This document shows positions 1 through 8,505 of a stretch of 64,000 nucleotides of DNA, piece after piece. This stretch comes from Catalinimonas alkaloidigena (GTDB taxonomy: Bacteria > Bacteroidota > Bacteroidia > Cytophagales > Cyclobacteriaceae): the NCBI RefSeq assembly GCF_029504655.1, contig NZ_JAQFIL010000001.1, positions 3,167,001-3,231,000 of the forward strand. Direction: 5' to 3'. Both the position numbers and the translations under genes were made by a program. Under the pieces are notes generated by a model. The model was not told the origin of the DNA and did no database searches. It saw only the letters and a program-made list of their open reading frames with translations. Positions within the stretch are counted from its first letter, which is position 1. Every line of letters starts with the position of its first letter.

Positions 1-2158
1 GCAGGATAATATGTTGTACGGTGGCTCCAATCACCTTCCGAATTCCAATTTCCTTATCTCTTTGTTGTGTAGTGTAAGCAGCAAGCCCTAACAAACCTAA
101 ACAGGCAATAATGACGGTCAATGCTGAAAATAAAGTAAAGATCTGCCCTCTTTTGATATCAGCCTGGTATTGCTCATCAAAATCTTCCTCAAGAAAAGAA
201 TACTGAAGAGGTTTGCCAGGATTTAACTCAGCCCAGTTTTCTTCTAAAGCTTCTATGCCCGCACTCAGGTTATCTCCTTTTAGCTTTACATGAAGTTGAA
301 AGTTACTTTCTCTGAAAAATATTGCAAGAGGCTCAATTGTGTTATAAAAGGATTGTTGATGATAATCTTTTACCACACCCACTACGGTATATACCGGATC
401 AGGAAGAGAATCGCTACTGTTTGGCAGCGTAAATGTTTTTCCGAGAGGCTTTTCCCATGCCATGCGAGCCACCATTGCCTCATTCACCAGGGCTGCAGCA
501 GTATCTGTTGCGAATTTCCTGTCAAAATTTCTACCATCTACAATTTCAAACCCCAGGACATTCACAAAATCGTAATCTGCAAAAAAGACATCTATGCCCT
601 TTTCTTCATCACCCTGCTTCTCAGTCTCAACATTCATGATATTTTTTGAAATCCCTTCACCGGGTTTACTATTGGATGATGCTACATCGATCACCTGTGG
701 ATTGTCCAGCAATCTGTTTCTCAATACTTCATAATTGTTTCTGAGTTCTTCTTCCGGCATCTTTACAGATACGACATGCTCTTTATCAAACCCCAGGTCT
801 TTACTTCTGATAAATTGAAGTTGATCATAAACTACCAGCGTACTGATCACCATTGTGATAGAAATAGCGAACTGGGCAACTACCAGCACTTTTCTGAGAC
901 CGGCATTACTTCTTCCGCTGCTTTTCTGGCCTTTTAATACTTCAGCAGGTTCAAAACCTGAAAGATAAAAGGCTGGGTAGCTTCCGCCTGCTGCCCCAAC
1001 TATAAGGATAATGGCTAAGAGGCTGAGCATGACTTTGGGTTGGAGTAAATAAGAAAATAAAATTTCCTTGCCCGATATATAATTAAAGCTGGGCAATAAG
1101 ATAGCAATCAGTACCAGGCTAATAATCAGTGCGATGACAGTTATAACAATGGACTCAGTAAGAAATTGTCTTATGAGTTGCCAGCGAGATGAGCCCGAGG
1201 TTTTTCTGATACCTACTTCTTTGGCACGACGGGCAGCTCTGGCAGTGGCCAGATTCATGTAATTGATGCTGGCGATAAGAATCATAAAAAAGGCAACCGA
1301 GGCGAAGATATATATGTAGGAGATATCTCCTCCTCCTGACTCCCCTGCCAGATTGGAGTATAAATGTATACTTTCCAGAGGTTGAAGTTCGTACTCCATC
1401 GTCACCCCAAAATCTTCAAATATAGGCCTCAGATGCGTTGTATAAATCTGCTCACTAAAATTTACTTCAAAAGACTTATCATCAGCATTTTTGTTGAGCA
1501 GCACATAGGTAGGTACGCCCCAACTCCCCCAGGAACCTATTTCATTGGGTAGTGTGGTACGTGAAATTAAAGCATCAAATTCAAGATGGGAGTTATAGGG
1601 TAAATCTTCTATAACCCCCGTAATTTCATATGTCTTGTCTCTGTTTTGTAAGCTTTGACCGATAGGGTCTTCATCGTCAAAGTATTTTTCAGCAGCAGAG
1701 GCGGTTAATACCAATGCATTGGGTTGCACTAATGCCGTAGATGCATTTCCGCTGATAAAATCAAATGTAAATACGTCAAACACTGACGAATCCGTATAAT
1801 AGAAACTTTCCTCATAAAACCTTCTGTCTTTTTCAGGATTAACAAAAAGCTCACGGCCTGTCCTGATAAATCTAACCGCCCTGCTCACCTCACTGTATTT
1901 TTCTTCTAGTTCCTGAGCGAGAGGTATTTGGGCATTCGGCCAGCTAAAAGCATTGTCAGGTTCCTGGAAATGGGTTACTACACGATAGATTCGCCCCTTT
2001 TTCTCATGAAAGGTATCATAGCTTAACTCATCTAAAATATACAGCACTAAAAAAAGGCTACAGCTAATACCAATCGTAAGGCCTAGAATATTGATCAGGC
2101 TGTAAATCTTTTCTTTGGTAATGTTTCGGATGGCTACTTTGATGAGGTTACGGAACAT
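1..2158 (-). CDS. FtsX-type ABC transporter permease (C-terminus beyond window edge)
   Basis: Reading leftward from an ATG at 2156-2158, the frame stays open to base 2, giving about 719 visible residues. Full-length homologues have about 800, so roughly the last 80 residues lie outside the window. The N-terminus (MFRNLIKVAIRNITKEK) leads into a first membrane segment and a DELSYD motif. The family signatures INYMNLATARAARRAKEVGIRK in the middle (near 1190-1270) and KEIGIRKVIGA at the left edge mark the two FtsX membrane blocks. The architecture is membrane segment, periplasmic MacB-like domain, three-helix block, then the same again. It follows a LolD-type ATPase gene, from which it is separated by an intrinsic terminator. 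It also has its own sigma-54-like promoter and dyad pair. Substrate unknown. Confidence 0.9.
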   Translation of the reverse strand, partial: MFRNLIKVAIRNITKEKIYSLINILGLTIGISCSLFLVLYILDELSYDTFHEKKGRIYRVVTHFQEPDNAFSWPNAQIPLAQELEEKYSEVSRAVRFIRTGRELFVNPEKDRRFYEESFYYTDSSVFDVFTFDFISGNASTALVQPNALVLTASAAEKYFDDEDPIGQSLQNRDKTYEITGVIEDLPYNSHLEFDALISRTTLPNEIGSWGSWGVPTYVLLNKNADDKSFEVNFSEQIYTTHLRPIFEDFGVTMEYELQPLESIHLYSNLAGESGGGDISYIYIFASVAFFMILIASINYMNLATARAARRAKEVGIRKTSGSSRWQLIRQFLTESIVITVIALIISLVLIAILLPSFNYISGKEILFSYLLQPKVMLSLLAIILIVGAAGGSYPAFYLSGFEPAEVLKGQKSSGRSNAGLRKVLVVAQFAISITMVISTLVVYDQLQFIRSKDLGFDKEHVVSVKMPEEELRNNYEVLRNRLLDNPQVIDVASSNSKPGEGISKNIMNVETEKQGDEEKGIDVFFADYDFVNVLGFEIVDGRNFDRKFATDTAAALVNEAMVARMAWEKPLGKTFTLPNSSDSLPDPVYTVVGVVKDYHQQSFYNTIEPLAIFFRESNFQLHVKLKGDNLSAGIEALEENWAELNPGKPLQYSFLEEDFDEQYQADIKRGQIFTLFSALTVIIACLGLLGLAAYTTQQRDKEIGIRKVIGATVQHIIL

Positions 2159-2192
2159 AGCAGATTGACGTTAAGGTTGTTTCACAAAAATA

Positions 2193-2207
2193 TCAAAGGC
2201 TGTGCCC
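2193..2207 (-). promoter_or_regulatory. sigma-54-like -24/-12 promoter of the first FtsX permease
   Basis: On the minus strand this reads GGGCACAGCCTTTGA, matching the sigma-54 pattern TGGCAC-N5-TTGC at GGCAC and TTG with correct spacing. It lies about 35 bp upstream of the permease ATG at 2158. The supporting context is the dyad pair at 2262-2296, with the same geometry as at three other promoters in this locus. The assignment is inferred from sequence only. Confidence 0.62.
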
Positions 2208-2261
2208 TATAGCTTTAATACTGATAATCAACAACTTATAATGAAAACTCAATCTTCCGTT

Positions 2262-2296
2262 GCCCGCATTCGGACAATAAGTGTTCAGAATTGCAC
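2262..2296 (-). promoter_or_regulatory. Dyad pair: candidate enhancer (UAS) for the NtrC-type regulator
   Basis: Two 14-bp dyads start 21 bp apart. GTTCAGAATTGCAC (2283-2296), flanked by GT and AC so that it reads GTGTTC-N6-GCACAC, is the better one. GCCCGCATTCGGAC (2262-2275) is weaker. Their centres lie about 95 and 75 bp upstream of the -12 G of the promoter at 2193-2207, the same placement as at the other three promoters. Confidence 0.6.
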
Positions 2297-2314
2297 ACGC
2301 TTCATCCCAGGCCA

Positions 2315-2347
2315 TAAAAAAAGCGGCAAGCTTTTCAGCCTCACCGC
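2315..2347 (-). terminator. Intrinsic terminator between ATPase and permease genes
   Basis: On the minus strand, GCGGTGAGGCT, a GAAA loop and AGCTTGCCGC form a hairpin (with one bulge and G-U pairs), followed by a run of T residues. It lies about 25 bp after the ATPase stop codon and before the downstream permease. It should separate or attenuate expression of the two genes. Confidence 0.8.
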
Positions 2348-2371
2348 CAGTATATATGCTAATAAACTTGT

Positions 2372-3061
2372 TTACACATGGAATTTCTCTTTGATGTTTT
2401 CAGTCACCACCATACCATCAAATAAGTTGATCACCCGGTTGGCATAAGTTGCATCATGTGGAGAGTGTGTTACCATCGCTATCGTAGTTCCTGCCTTATT
2501 CAGTTCAGATAACAGGCTCATCACTTCTTCACCATTGGTGGAATCAAGATTACCAGTCGGCTCATCCGCGAGTATGAACTTAGGATTGGCGACTACGGCT
2601 CTGGCGATGGCTACACGCTGCTGCTGACCACCGGACAACTGCTGAGGGAAGTGGTTTCTGCGGTGCATGATATTCATATGCTCCAACGCGTCTTTCACTT
2701 TTTTCTCACGCTCAGATGAGGGTACTTTCAGGTACAATAATGGCAACTCCACGTTCTCATGTACAGTAAGCTCATCAATTAAGTTAAAGCTCTGGAACAC
2801 GAAGCCTATATTACCTTTGCGAAGCTGAGCTCTTTGCCTTTCAGAATACCTGGATACTTCATGATCCATAAAATGGTATTCACCGCTACTTGGATTGTCA
2901 AGCAGGCCCATAATATTAAGTAATGTAGATTTACCACAGCCTGAAGGCCCCATAATGGCTACAAACTCTCCGGTTTTAATTTCAATATTGATATCGTTAA
3001 GTGCTGTAGTTTCTACTTCATCTGAGGTAAAAACTTTCTTGAGGTTACGCGTACGAATCAT
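2372..3061 (-). CDS. ABC transporter ATP-binding protein (LolD/MacB type)
   Basis: This is a 229-residue nucleotide-binding subunit that energises an FtsX-type permease. The Walker A motif GPSGCGKST is near residue 39, the Q-loop is in FVFQSFNLIDELTV, the ABC signature is LSGGQQQRVAIARA, and the Walker B is FILADEPTGNLDS followed by the H-loop VTHSPHD. The length and the DELTV segment after the Q-loop fit the LolD/MacB-N/FtsE subfamily, which drives mechanotransmission rather than pore transport. The adaptor gene lies upstream and the permease downstream, so it is probably the cytoplasmic engine of a tripartite exporter. Substrate unknown. Confidence 0.95.
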   Translation of the reverse strand: MIRTRNLKKVFTSDEVETTALNDINIEIKTGEFVAIMGPSGCGKSTLLNIMGLLDNPSSGEYHFMDHEVSRYSERQRAQLRKGNIGFVFQSFNLIDELTVHENVELPLLYLKVPSSEREKKVKDALEHMNIMHRRNHFPQQLSGGQQQRVAIARAVVANPKFILADEPTGNLDSTNGEEVMSLLSELNKAGTTIAMVTHSPHDATYANRVINLFDGMVVTENIKEKFHV

Positions 3062-3107
3062 AGTGTTGAATTTTAGTTTTTTGGGATTAGGTATAGGGTA
3101 CTAGGGT

Positions 3108-3473
3108 TTAGTATTTTTTTGGTGATCGTTTCTTGATTTTTTTGATAAAAATATTTAGCATTTTTTTTGCAACCACAAGCTCTTCACACAAGATTTCGTA
3201 TGCTGCTAATGGTAAATAACCTAAATCTTTGGCTAATAACAACTGATACTCTAACTCACTAGCCGATCCCATTGTAATTATTATAAACCTTTGTAATTCA
3301 TTATCTGAATATCTTCCACACCCTTCAGCGATATTAGTTAGCACAGCGAATATTTTCTTATTTGTAATATCAAGCCATATTTTTCATCATCGGGAAAAGT
3401 TTGAGAAATTTCGTATACTTTTAATGTCATTTTATGAAATGCTTCCCAAACCCAAACGAAGTGATTTAAAGTC
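3108..3473 (-). pseudogene. Four-helix-bundle (S23 / 23S rRNA intervening-sequence type) protein, frameshifted remnant
   Basis: Three reading frames together reconstruct one member of the four-helix-bundle S23 family. First comes DFKSLR (near 3456-3473), then VWEAFHKMTLKVYEISQTF and DDEKYGLILQIRK in a second frame. The third frame carries AVLTNIAEGCGRYSDNELQRF and the C-terminal half, which is open from a Met at 3344 to the stop at 3108. Family members usually read LTSQIRRAAVSIPSNIAEG across the second break, so at least two frameshifts split it (near 3455 and near 3345). The downstream 78 residues could be translated alone, but they lack the first helix. It sits inside the adaptor-ATPase operon, where it looks like a degenerating insertion. 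Confidence 0.75.
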
Positions 3474-3538
3474 AATTATATAGAATGAGCATCCTATTAG
3501 TATTGTGTCCTAAAACCTAATATCTAATCTTACAACTC

Positions 3539-4795
3539 CTAAAAAACCAGAACCTCATTGTCTCCGAAGTTCTCATATGAAGATGTTATTACTTTCTCAC
3601 CTGCTTCGAGTCCTTCCAGCACTTCGTAGTATTCAGAATTTTTTCTACCTAAGCGAATATCTCTTTTGTAAGCCCGGCTTTCATCATTGTTCATTACAAA
3701 TACCCAATTCCCACCTGTATCCCTGAAAAATCCACCGGTAGCAAGCAGTATCGCTTCTTCAGAACTTCCCAGTTCCAGACGTATTCTGAGCGATTGTCCG
3801 CGACGAATTCCAGCAGGAACTTCACCGATAAAGCGCATATCTACTTCAAAATTACCTTCCGAAACCGTTGGATATTTTTTGTAGATCTCCAGGCGATATT
3901 CCTGTCCATCAGATAAGGTACCGGAAGCTTGCTGCCCAACCTCAATCCGGGGTAAATACAGTTCGTCAATGGCTACCCTTACCTTAAAGCTATCTAATAA
4001 GGCTACCTGACCCAAACGTTCACCCGCATTGATGGACTGCCCAGGTTCCCAATCCGGAGAAGTAAATAACCCCTTGGTTGGGGCGGTAATGATCAGGTTA
4101 TTCAAAAGATTACTTACAGCATCTAGACTTTTGAGCATTCTTTCTTCAGACATACTGATTTGCTTAAGCTGCATTGATCGGGATATAGAGTCAGATTTAT
4201 AGGATGCGTAAGTCAGTTCCTGACGACGTTTGTTGTATTCAAATTCCTCTTCAACTTCTTCCAGCTCCCGTTGAGATATCAGTTTTTTATCTGCAAGCTC
4301 TTTAAAACGGCTGTATTGAGGCTTCAATAGCTGAAGTTGATAATCAATTTGAGCAAGTTGAGCTTTTTGATTTAAGTCATTCTGATCCAGTTGTAAGCGA
4401 GTTTGACGTAGAAGGTTTAGCTGTTCGTATAACTGGCTCTCTCTTTCCATCACACTAAGCTGTAAGTTAGAATTGTTCAATGTCATGATGGTATCTCCTT
4501 CTTCAACCAGGGCTCCTGACTCTAAGATAATTTCATCAACTACGCCACCTTCAACCGCATCAAGATAAATCGTTTGGCTGGGCATTACAATTCCTGTCTC
4601 AGGAATGTACTCTTGAAATATCTTCCTTGAAACATCAGATACCGTAATTTTCTCTTTTTCCACGTTTAATTTTGACCGATTATCCGCGAAGAGAAAACTA
4701 TATAAAATGAATGAAAGCAGACCTACTCCCAGTACCAGGCCTACGATTCTGCTCGTCGTCCATTTCTTCTTTTTTATTTTACGATCCATTCCCAT
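3539..4795 (-). CDS. Periplasmic adaptor (HlyD/MacA-like membrane fusion protein)
   Basis: This 418-residue protein bridges an inner-membrane ABC transporter and a TolC-type channel. An N-terminal membrane anchor (residues about 16-36, IVGLVLGVGLLSFILYSF) is followed by a biotinyl-lipoyl-like half (GVVDEIILESGALVEEGDTI). Next come a long coiled-coil hairpin rich in Leu, Gln and Glu (about 115-235), the second lipoyl half (IITAPTKGLFTSPDWEPGQSI), beta-barrel segments, and a C-terminal permuted domain (LEGLEAGEKVITSSYENF). It is the first gene of the minus-strand unit, divergent from the sigma-54 activator, and has a sigma-54-like promoter about 110 bp upstream. The ATG at 4795 is used; an in-frame ATG two codons later is also possible. 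Confidence 0.93.
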   Translation of the reverse strand: MGMDRKIKKKKWTTSRIVGLVLGVGLLSFILYSFLFADNRSKLNVEKEKITVSDVSRKIFQEYIPETGIVMPSQTIYLDAVEGGVVDEIILESGALVEEGDTIMTLNNSNLQLSVMERESQLYEQLNLLRQTRLQLDQNDLNQKAQLAQIDYQLQLLKPQYSRFKELADKKLISQRELEEVEEEFEYNKRRQELTYASYKSDSISRSMQLKQISMSEERMLKSLDAVSNLLNNLIITAPTKGLFTSPDWEPGQSINAGERLGQVALLDSFKVRVAIDELYLPRIEVGQQASGTLSDGQEYRLEIYKKYPTVSEGNFEVDMRFIGEVPAGIRRGQSLRIRLELGSSEEAILLATGGFFRDTGGNWVFVMNNDESRAYKRDIRLGRKNSEYYEVLEGLEAGEKVITSSYENFGDNEVLVF

Positions 4796-4905
4796 ATGAT
4801 GAAGATATTTTGCGGTTGTGCTTCCGTTAAAATCCGGACTTTGTGCATTATTATGAATTAATCAAGATTTACACAAATGATTGCTCCTTTTCATTCTATA
4901 ACTTT

Positions 4906-4920
4906 ACGAACACTGTGCCA
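4906..4920 (-). promoter_or_regulatory. sigma-54-like promoter of the adaptor operon
   Basis: The minus strand reads TGGCACAGTGTTCGT. The -24 box TGGCAC is perfect, and the -12 box has T and G at the expected positions but TTCG instead of TTGC. It lies about 110 bp before the adaptor ATG and is preceded by the dyad pair at 4974-5008. Confidence 0.6.
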
Positions 4921-4973
4921 AAGGGAAAAAAGCCGTAATTCGTTATTATTTGCCTTTTAAAAGCAAAGAGAGT

Positions 4974-5008
4974 GTACGTTAACGAACAATTTTTGTACGT
5001 TTGTGTAC
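4974..5008 (-). promoter_or_regulatory. Dyad pair: candidate enhancer in the divergent regulator/adaptor intergenic region
   Basis: GTACGTTAACGAAC (4974-4987) and GTACGTTTGTGTAC (4995-5008) are 14-bp dyads with starts 21 bp apart. Their centres are 73.5 and 94.5 bp from the -12 G of the adaptor promoter at 4907. The site also lies about 180 bp upstream of the regulator start, so it could serve autoregulation. Confidence 0.68.
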
Positions 5009-5184
5009 GATTAACATTCTAATTAGTATTAATTTAAACGCTGAGCTTTTTTAAAATTTATATCCCTTAGAAACCTCCAAGGTACTTTAAAAGGATATTT
5101 CACCCTTAACGGTACCATTATTAATTGTATCGGTACAGTCTTTGAATTTTACGTTTAGTGAAAACAACTTCACTCCAAATTAGT

Positions 5185-6582
5185 ATGAGCAGAAAAATTA
5201 ATAAAACCGGTAAAATTCTCATCATCGATGATAATGAGGATGTGCTCCAAGCCGCCAAAATATTTCTCAAAAGACATTTCCTGCAGGTAGATACTGACAA
5301 AAACCCTGGTGCTATTCCTGCCCTGATCAGTAACGAGCAATATGATGTCATTCTGCTGGACATGAATTTTACGAAAGATGTCAGCAGTGGTAAGGAAGGC
5401 TTCTTCTGGCTGGACCAAATCTTAGAACGAGATCCTTCAGCAGTAGTCATTATGATCACTGCTTATGGCGATGTAGACATGGCGGTAAGAGCCATTAAAG
5501 AAGGTGCCACTGACTTTGTACTCAAGCCCTGGAATAACGAAAAGCTACTCGCAACAGTATTAGCAGCGATGCGCCTCCGTGAATCTCGTCATGAAGCCCA
5601 TCAGTTGAGATCTCAGCAGGAAATCATGAATGAGGATATCAATTCAAAGTTCAAAGACATCATAGGTAGTAGTCCTTCCATGATGAAAGTTTTTGAAACG
5701 ATTGAGCAGGTAGCCAGCACCGATGCCAATGTGCTCATACTTGGCGAGAACGGTACTGGTAAAGAAGTAATTGCCCGAGCGATTCACCGTCGTTCCAAAA
5801 GAGCTGATAAGGTATTCATCAATGTTGACTTGGGGGCGGTGACAGAAACCTTATTTGAAAGTGAGCTCTTTGGTCATACCAAAGGAGCCTTTACAGATGC
5901 AAAACAGGATCGGGTAGGTCGTTTTGAAGCAGCATCAGAAGGAACCCTCTTTCTAGATGAAATTGGTAACCTTTCACTGCCCTTACAGGCCAAGATGTTG
6001 ACGGCTTTACAAAGCAAAAAAATCACACCTGTAGGCACGAATAAAATGATTGATGTAGATGTCCGCTTAATTTTCGCGACCAATATGCCACTTTATGATA
6101 TGGTCAAGAAGAATGAATTTCGTCAGGATTTACTGTATCGTATCAATACCATTGAGATCCATTTGCCTACCTTACGGGAGCGTTTGGATGATCTTGAACC
6201 CTTGGCTATGCATTTTCTGAGTTTGTATTCTAAGAAATACAACAAATCCATTCATTCAATCAGCCCCAGTGCCATCAAGAGGATGCAAAAATACCACTGG
6301 CCCGGCAATATTCGTGAACTCCAACATTCAGTAGAAAGAGCCGTCATATTGAGCAGCAAACCTACCTTACAGGCAGAGGACTTTTTCTTCAATGCGGAAA
6401 ACAACAAACAGGCCGACGGGCAGGAAGAACTTCATATAGAAAAATATGATTTGGAAGAGGTGGAAAAGCTGTTGATAAGAAAAGTATTGAAAAAGCATAA
6501 TGGAAATATTTCCAAAGCTGCAGGAGACCTTGGACTGACCAGGGCCTCATTGTACCGTAGGCTTGAAAAGTATGATATATAA
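5185..6582 (+). CDS. Sigma-54-dependent response regulator, NtrC family
   Basis: This 465-residue activator has three domains. The receiver comes first, with acidic pocket IIDDNEDV, phospho-acceptor Asp about 59 in ILLDMNF, MITAYG and the conserved Lys in FVLKPW. The AAA+ domain follows, with Walker A GENGTGKE, sigma-54 contact loop ELFGHTKGAFTDA (usually GAFTGA) and Walker B LFLDEIGNL. A Fis-type helix-turn-helix closes the C-terminus (NISKAAGDLGLTRASLYRRL). I chose the ATG at 5185; an in-frame GTG nine codons upstream (5158) is possible. It overlaps the kinase gene and is divergent from the adaptor operon. Its likely targets are the four promoters with paired dyads in this window. Confidence 0.95.
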   Translation: MSRKINKTGKILIIDDNEDVLQAAKIFLKRHFLQVDTDKNPGAIPALISNEQYDVILLDMNFTKDVSSGKEGFFWLDQILERDPSAVVIMITAYGDVDMAVRAIKEGATDFVLKPWNNEKLLATVLAAMRLRESRHEAHQLRSQQEIMNEDINSKFKDIIGSSPSMMKVFETIEQVASTDANVLILGENGTGKEVIARAIHRRSKRADKVFINVDLGAVTETLFESELFGHTKGAFTDAKQDRVGRFEAASEGTLFLDEIGNLSLPLQAKMLTALQSKKITPVGTNKMIDVDVRLIFATNMPLYDMVKKNEFRQDLLYRINTIEIHLPTLRERLDDLEPLAMHFLSLYSKKYNKSIHSISPSAIKRMQKYHWPGNIRELQHSVERAVILSSKPTLQAEDFFFNAENNKQADGQEELHIEKYDLEEVEKLLIRKVLKKHNGNISKAAGDLGLTRASLYRRLEKYDI

Positions 6583-7924
6583 TCGTTTTGAATGGGCGCT
6601 ACTGGTCAGGATTATCCTCCTTTCAGCCAGTATGCTGCTTTGTTTATATTTTATTTTTTATACCAACCGCATTGCCAGTGGTGTTATAGTATCTCTTCTG
6701 GTTACATATCAGATTTACGAGCTTTACCAGTATGTGCTGGAAACCAACAGGAAACTGACCCGCTTTCTTGAAGCCGTCAAGTATTCAGATTTTACCGCTG
6801 GCTTCAACCGGGACAGCAAGTTAGGGGAAAGTTTTGGAGACCTTAATCGTATGTTCAATGAGGTATTTGATGCTTTCAGGAAAGCAAGAGCTGAAAAAGA
6901 AGAGAATTGGCAATACCTTAAAACTGTAGTTCAGCACGTAAATGTGGGACTGTTGTCCTATGATGAAACCGGTAAAATTGAGCTGGTCAACAACACTGCC
7001 AAACGATTCCTTAAAACCAACCAACTCAACAAAATCAGCGATCTGGCTAAGGTGAATTATGATCTTTACAATATCATCAATCAGTTGCCACCTGGTTCTA
7101 AGACACTTTATAAACCAAGTCCTGACTTACATTTATCCATCAATGCAACTGAACTCAGGCTTAGGGGCAGTGCATATAAACTGGTTTCTATCCAAAACAT
7201 TTTGTCGGAACTTCAGCAGCAGGAAATTGAGGCATGGCAAAATCTTACCAAAGTACTGCGCCATGAAATCATGAACTCTATCACCCCGATTGCCTCCCTG
7301 GCCGGAACTGCAATTGATATAATTCAGGAAGATGTGGTTTGTGAAAACGGCATGGTTTCTTTTAATGAAGAGTCATATGAGGACATCACCATGAGTCTGA
7401 GAACGATTGAGAACCGGACAAAAGGGCTGGTAACTTTTGTTGAAGCTTACCGTAATTTTACCAGCATTCCTCAACCCGACTTTGAAAGAGTACAAATTGA
7501 TGAAATCATAAGAGAGGTAGTTCAGCTGATTAAGGCAGGTGGTGTAGCTAAAGCTCATGTTCAAATTGATGTAAAAATCAATCCTCCTCATCTGATTGTA
7601 AGGATAGATCCTAAGCTGATAGAAATGGTGCTGATCAATATTTTGAAAAACGCGGCTGAAGCCCTGGAGGAAACGGAGGAACCTGCTATTATTATTTCTG
7701 TCTTCACTGATCATGAACAGCGGGTTTTTATTGAAATAGCGGACAATGGACCAGGCATTGAACCTGAGGCGCTTGAAAAAATCTTCATCCCATTTTATAC
7801 TACTAAAAATCATGGTTCAGGCATCGGACTCAGCCTTTCTCAGCGTATCATGCAGATGCACCACGGTAATTTAACTGCCAGATCTGTAGTAGGGCAAGGG
7901 ACTACTTTTACCCTACAGATATAA
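6572..7924 (+). CDS. Membrane sensor histidine kinase (NtrB/NtrY-like)
   Basis: This kinase of about 450 residues is the partner of the upstream NtrC-type regulator, and the ORFs overlap by 11 bp. Two membrane segments lie at about residues 6-50 with almost no periplasmic loop. A HAMP-like linker, a PAS-like region (FLKTVVQHVNVGLLSYDETG), the H-box KVLRHEIMNSITP, the N-box LINILKNAAEAL, and G boxes DNGPGIEP and GSGIGLSLSQRI follow. The lack of an external sensor domain suggests it senses the membrane or an internal signal. The ATG at 6572 is preferred; an in-frame TTG at 6563 is the alternative. Confidence 0.93.
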   Translation: MIYNRFEWALLVRIILLSASMLLCLYFIFYTNRIASGVIVSLLVTYQIYELYQYVLETNRKLTRFLEAVKYSDFTAGFNRDSKLGESFGDLNRMFNEVFDAFRKARAEKEENWQYLKTVVQHVNVGLLSYDETGKIELVNNTAKRFLKTNQLNKISDLAKVNYDLYNIINQLPPGSKTLYKPSPDLHLSINATELRLRGSAYKLVSIQNILSELQQQEIEAWQNLTKVLRHEIMNSITPIASLAGTAIDIIQEDVVCENGMVSFNEESYEDITMSLRTIENRTKGLVTFVEAYRNFTSIPQPDFERVQIDEIIREVVQLIKAGGVAKAHVQIDVKINPPHLIVRIDPKLIEMVLINILKNAAEALEETEEPAIIISVFTDHEQRVFIEIADNGPGIEPEALEKIFIPFYTTKNHGSGIGLSLSQRIMQMHHGNLTARSVVGQGTTFTLQI

Positions 7925-7948
7925 AAAAAAGCAACCAAAATGGCTGCT
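7923..7948 (-). terminator. Terminator of the small lipoprotein gene
   Basis: On the minus strand AGCAGCCA, a short loop and TGGTTGCT pair (one G-U) and are followed by eight T residues. It overlaps the kinase stop codon region and serves the convergent gene at 7977-8126. Confidence 0.72.
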
Positions 7949-7976
7949 CAAATTCATACACCTAATTTTCAGCAAA

Positions 7977-8126
7977 TTATGAGGTTTTCTCAACTTCAAG
8001 TTTTTCTACCTTTACAGTTTTTTGAATTTCTTTCTTTTCAGGATTAACGGTATAAGTTGGACAAATATGCGCATAACACCCACTTAGGAGCACTCCTGAA
8101 ACCAAAGCAATTGCAATTTTCTTCAT
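7977..8126 (-). CDS. Small lipoprotein, 49 residues
   Basis: A short open frame begins MKKIAIALVSGVLLSGCYAH: a charged start, a hydrophobic stretch and the lipobox LLSGC, which predicts a 33-residue mature lipoprotein rich in Lys, Glu and Val. A good terminator follows the stop codon, which supports it as a real gene. It lies between the two-component pair and the second efflux unit, on the opposite strand. No family is recognised. Small lipoproteins can report on or tune envelope processes, but a role here would be a guess. Confidence 0.72.
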   Translation of the reverse strand: MKKIAIALVSGVLLSGCYAHICPTYTVNPEKKEIQKTVKVEKLEVEKTS

Positions 8127-8366
8127 ATTCCTGTCAGTTAAATTTTATTCAAATTAATAATTTGTGTTAGAAAAATACAATTTTAATCAGCCCAATATAT
8201 TACATCGTAAGAATGAAAGGATGAGCATATTCTTATCACAAAATTCATTGAAGTCAGGATCAAATGTTCATTTTTTCAATGAAGTTTCATTATCAATTTT
8301 TAAGCCACTTTGATTTAAATGAAAATAATTTGATTTTTTAATATCATAACTCTATTGGTGTATTGT

Positions 8367-8401
8367 GTACGAAAATGAACACACTATATTCAAAAACGGA
8401 C
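8367..8401 (+). promoter_or_regulatory. Dyad pair: candidate enhancer upstream of the ATPase-TolC unit
   Basis: GTACGAAAATGAAC (8367-8380), flanked as GTGTAC-N6-GAACAC, is the strong site. ATTCAAAAACGGAC (8388-8401) is a degenerate second site starting 21 bp later. Their centres are about 93.5 and 72.5 bp upstream of the -12 position at 8467. Confidence 0.64.
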
Positions 8402-8453
8402 GCTCATGTATAAGTAATATGCCATTTAGCCCTGAAAAATGGCGTTTTTCCAT

Positions 8454-8470
8454 TGGCATACTTATTGGCA
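8454..8470 (+). promoter_or_regulatory. sigma-54-like promoter of the ATPase-TolC unit
   Basis: TGGCATACTTATTGGCA matches TGGCA and TTG at -24/-12 spacing; the -12 C is G. It is about 37 bp upstream of the ATPase start, and the expected transcription start is near 8480. The segment can also be read as a direct repeat TTGGCA-N6-TTGGCA. Confidence 0.62.
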
Positions 8471-8505
8471 AAACCTATGTACAACCATAAACCCTAACTT
8501 CTCCT

